Source: Streptomyces roseoviridis (GTDB taxonomy: Bacteria; Actinomycetota; Actinomycetes; Streptomycetales; Streptomycetaceae). From it: a stretch of 64,000 nucleotides of DNA. The position numbers and the translations under genes are program-made. The stretch covers positions 3,348,001-3,412,000 of the forward strand of contig NZ_BAAAWU010000001.1 in NCBI RefSeq assembly GCF_039535235.1, given 5' to 3'. The notes under the pieces are model-generated. The model did no database searches. It had not been told where the DNA came from and worked only from the letters and a program-made list of their open reading frames with translations. Positions 63,915 to 64,000 of the stretch are shown piece after piece; position 1 is the stretch's first letter, and each line of letters opens with the position of its first letter.

Positions 63915-64000
63915 ACAAATAGTGGGGTCTGTGACTCAAGTCACAAAGTGTGCGGGGGGTTTGCGAACCCAGCGTGAACGGTGTGGAACGGCCGGGCGAA

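Overview
The window is high-GC actinobacterial DNA and almost certainly from a Streptomyces chromosome. Supporting signs are third-position GC bias, GTG and leaderless starts, a monocistronic GroEL2-type chaperonin behind two CIRCE elements, a DasR-type operator before a nagK-nagA pair, and a CdgB-like GGDEF protein with a BldD-like box. From memory, the gene order on the right half (cdgB, sugar kinase, nagA, nagK, lipoprotein, otsB, otsA, gpgS, thrC, moaD-like, csp, groEL, murQ) follows the conserved Streptomyces core. The left half looks accessory.

Layout. 1-5.7 kb: a conserved hypothetical, thiol peroxidase (tpx), a berberine-bridge-type flavoenzyme, a DHFR/RibD-like protein, a methyltransferase, and a coupled DUF2087-LysE pair. 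6.0-24.0 kb: a biosynthetic block read entirely on the minus strand. One promoter near 23.95 kb, with an 8-bp dyad over its -35, appears to drive a 13-gene run: maoC-like, two methyltransferases, an AurF-like diiron oxygenase, an amino acid:[carrier protein] ligase homologue, acpS, a stand-alone carrier protein, metK, an adenosine kinase-like gene, metH, metF, sahH and a mycothiol-type DinB protein. Many of the junctions overlap by 1-8 nt. After a strong hairpin comes a single-module A-Ox-T-TE synthetase of the indigoidine (BpsA/IndC) type. 24-27 kb: a Cys/Met-metabolism PLP enzyme and a DHA2 exporter behind two CsoR-like operators. 27-38.7 kb: an HD-domain protein, a DHA1 MFS, a secreted protein, a MurNAc cassette (RpiR regulator, murQ, PTS), an exported hydrolase, an aldo/keto reductase and a signal-less substrate-binding protein. 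38.8-39.9 kb: a gene-free ~1 kb fold-back (large imperfect inverted repeat) with two inner stem-loops; a third copy of its outer arm lies at 27.85 kb. 40-43.4 kb: small accessory genes. 43.4-64 kb: core genes.

How the genes work together. The main cluster holds a complete methyl cycle (MetK makes SAM, methyltransferases use it, SahH cleaves SAH, an adenosine kinase-like protein removes adenosine, MetF and MetH remake methionine) next to a carrier-protein amino-acid activation set (ligase, carrier, AcpS) and an AurF-like oxygenase. This suggests a heavily methylated, oxidised amino-acid-derived product; I cannot name it. Separately, the thrC-like/moaD-like operon sits behind a clear SAM-I (S-box) riboswitch. 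That fits a methionine or homocysteine role better than threonine synthesis.

Limits: there was no database search. Functions rest on motifs and family recognition, starts were chosen by RBS, overlap or leaderless spacing, and residue positions were counted by hand.
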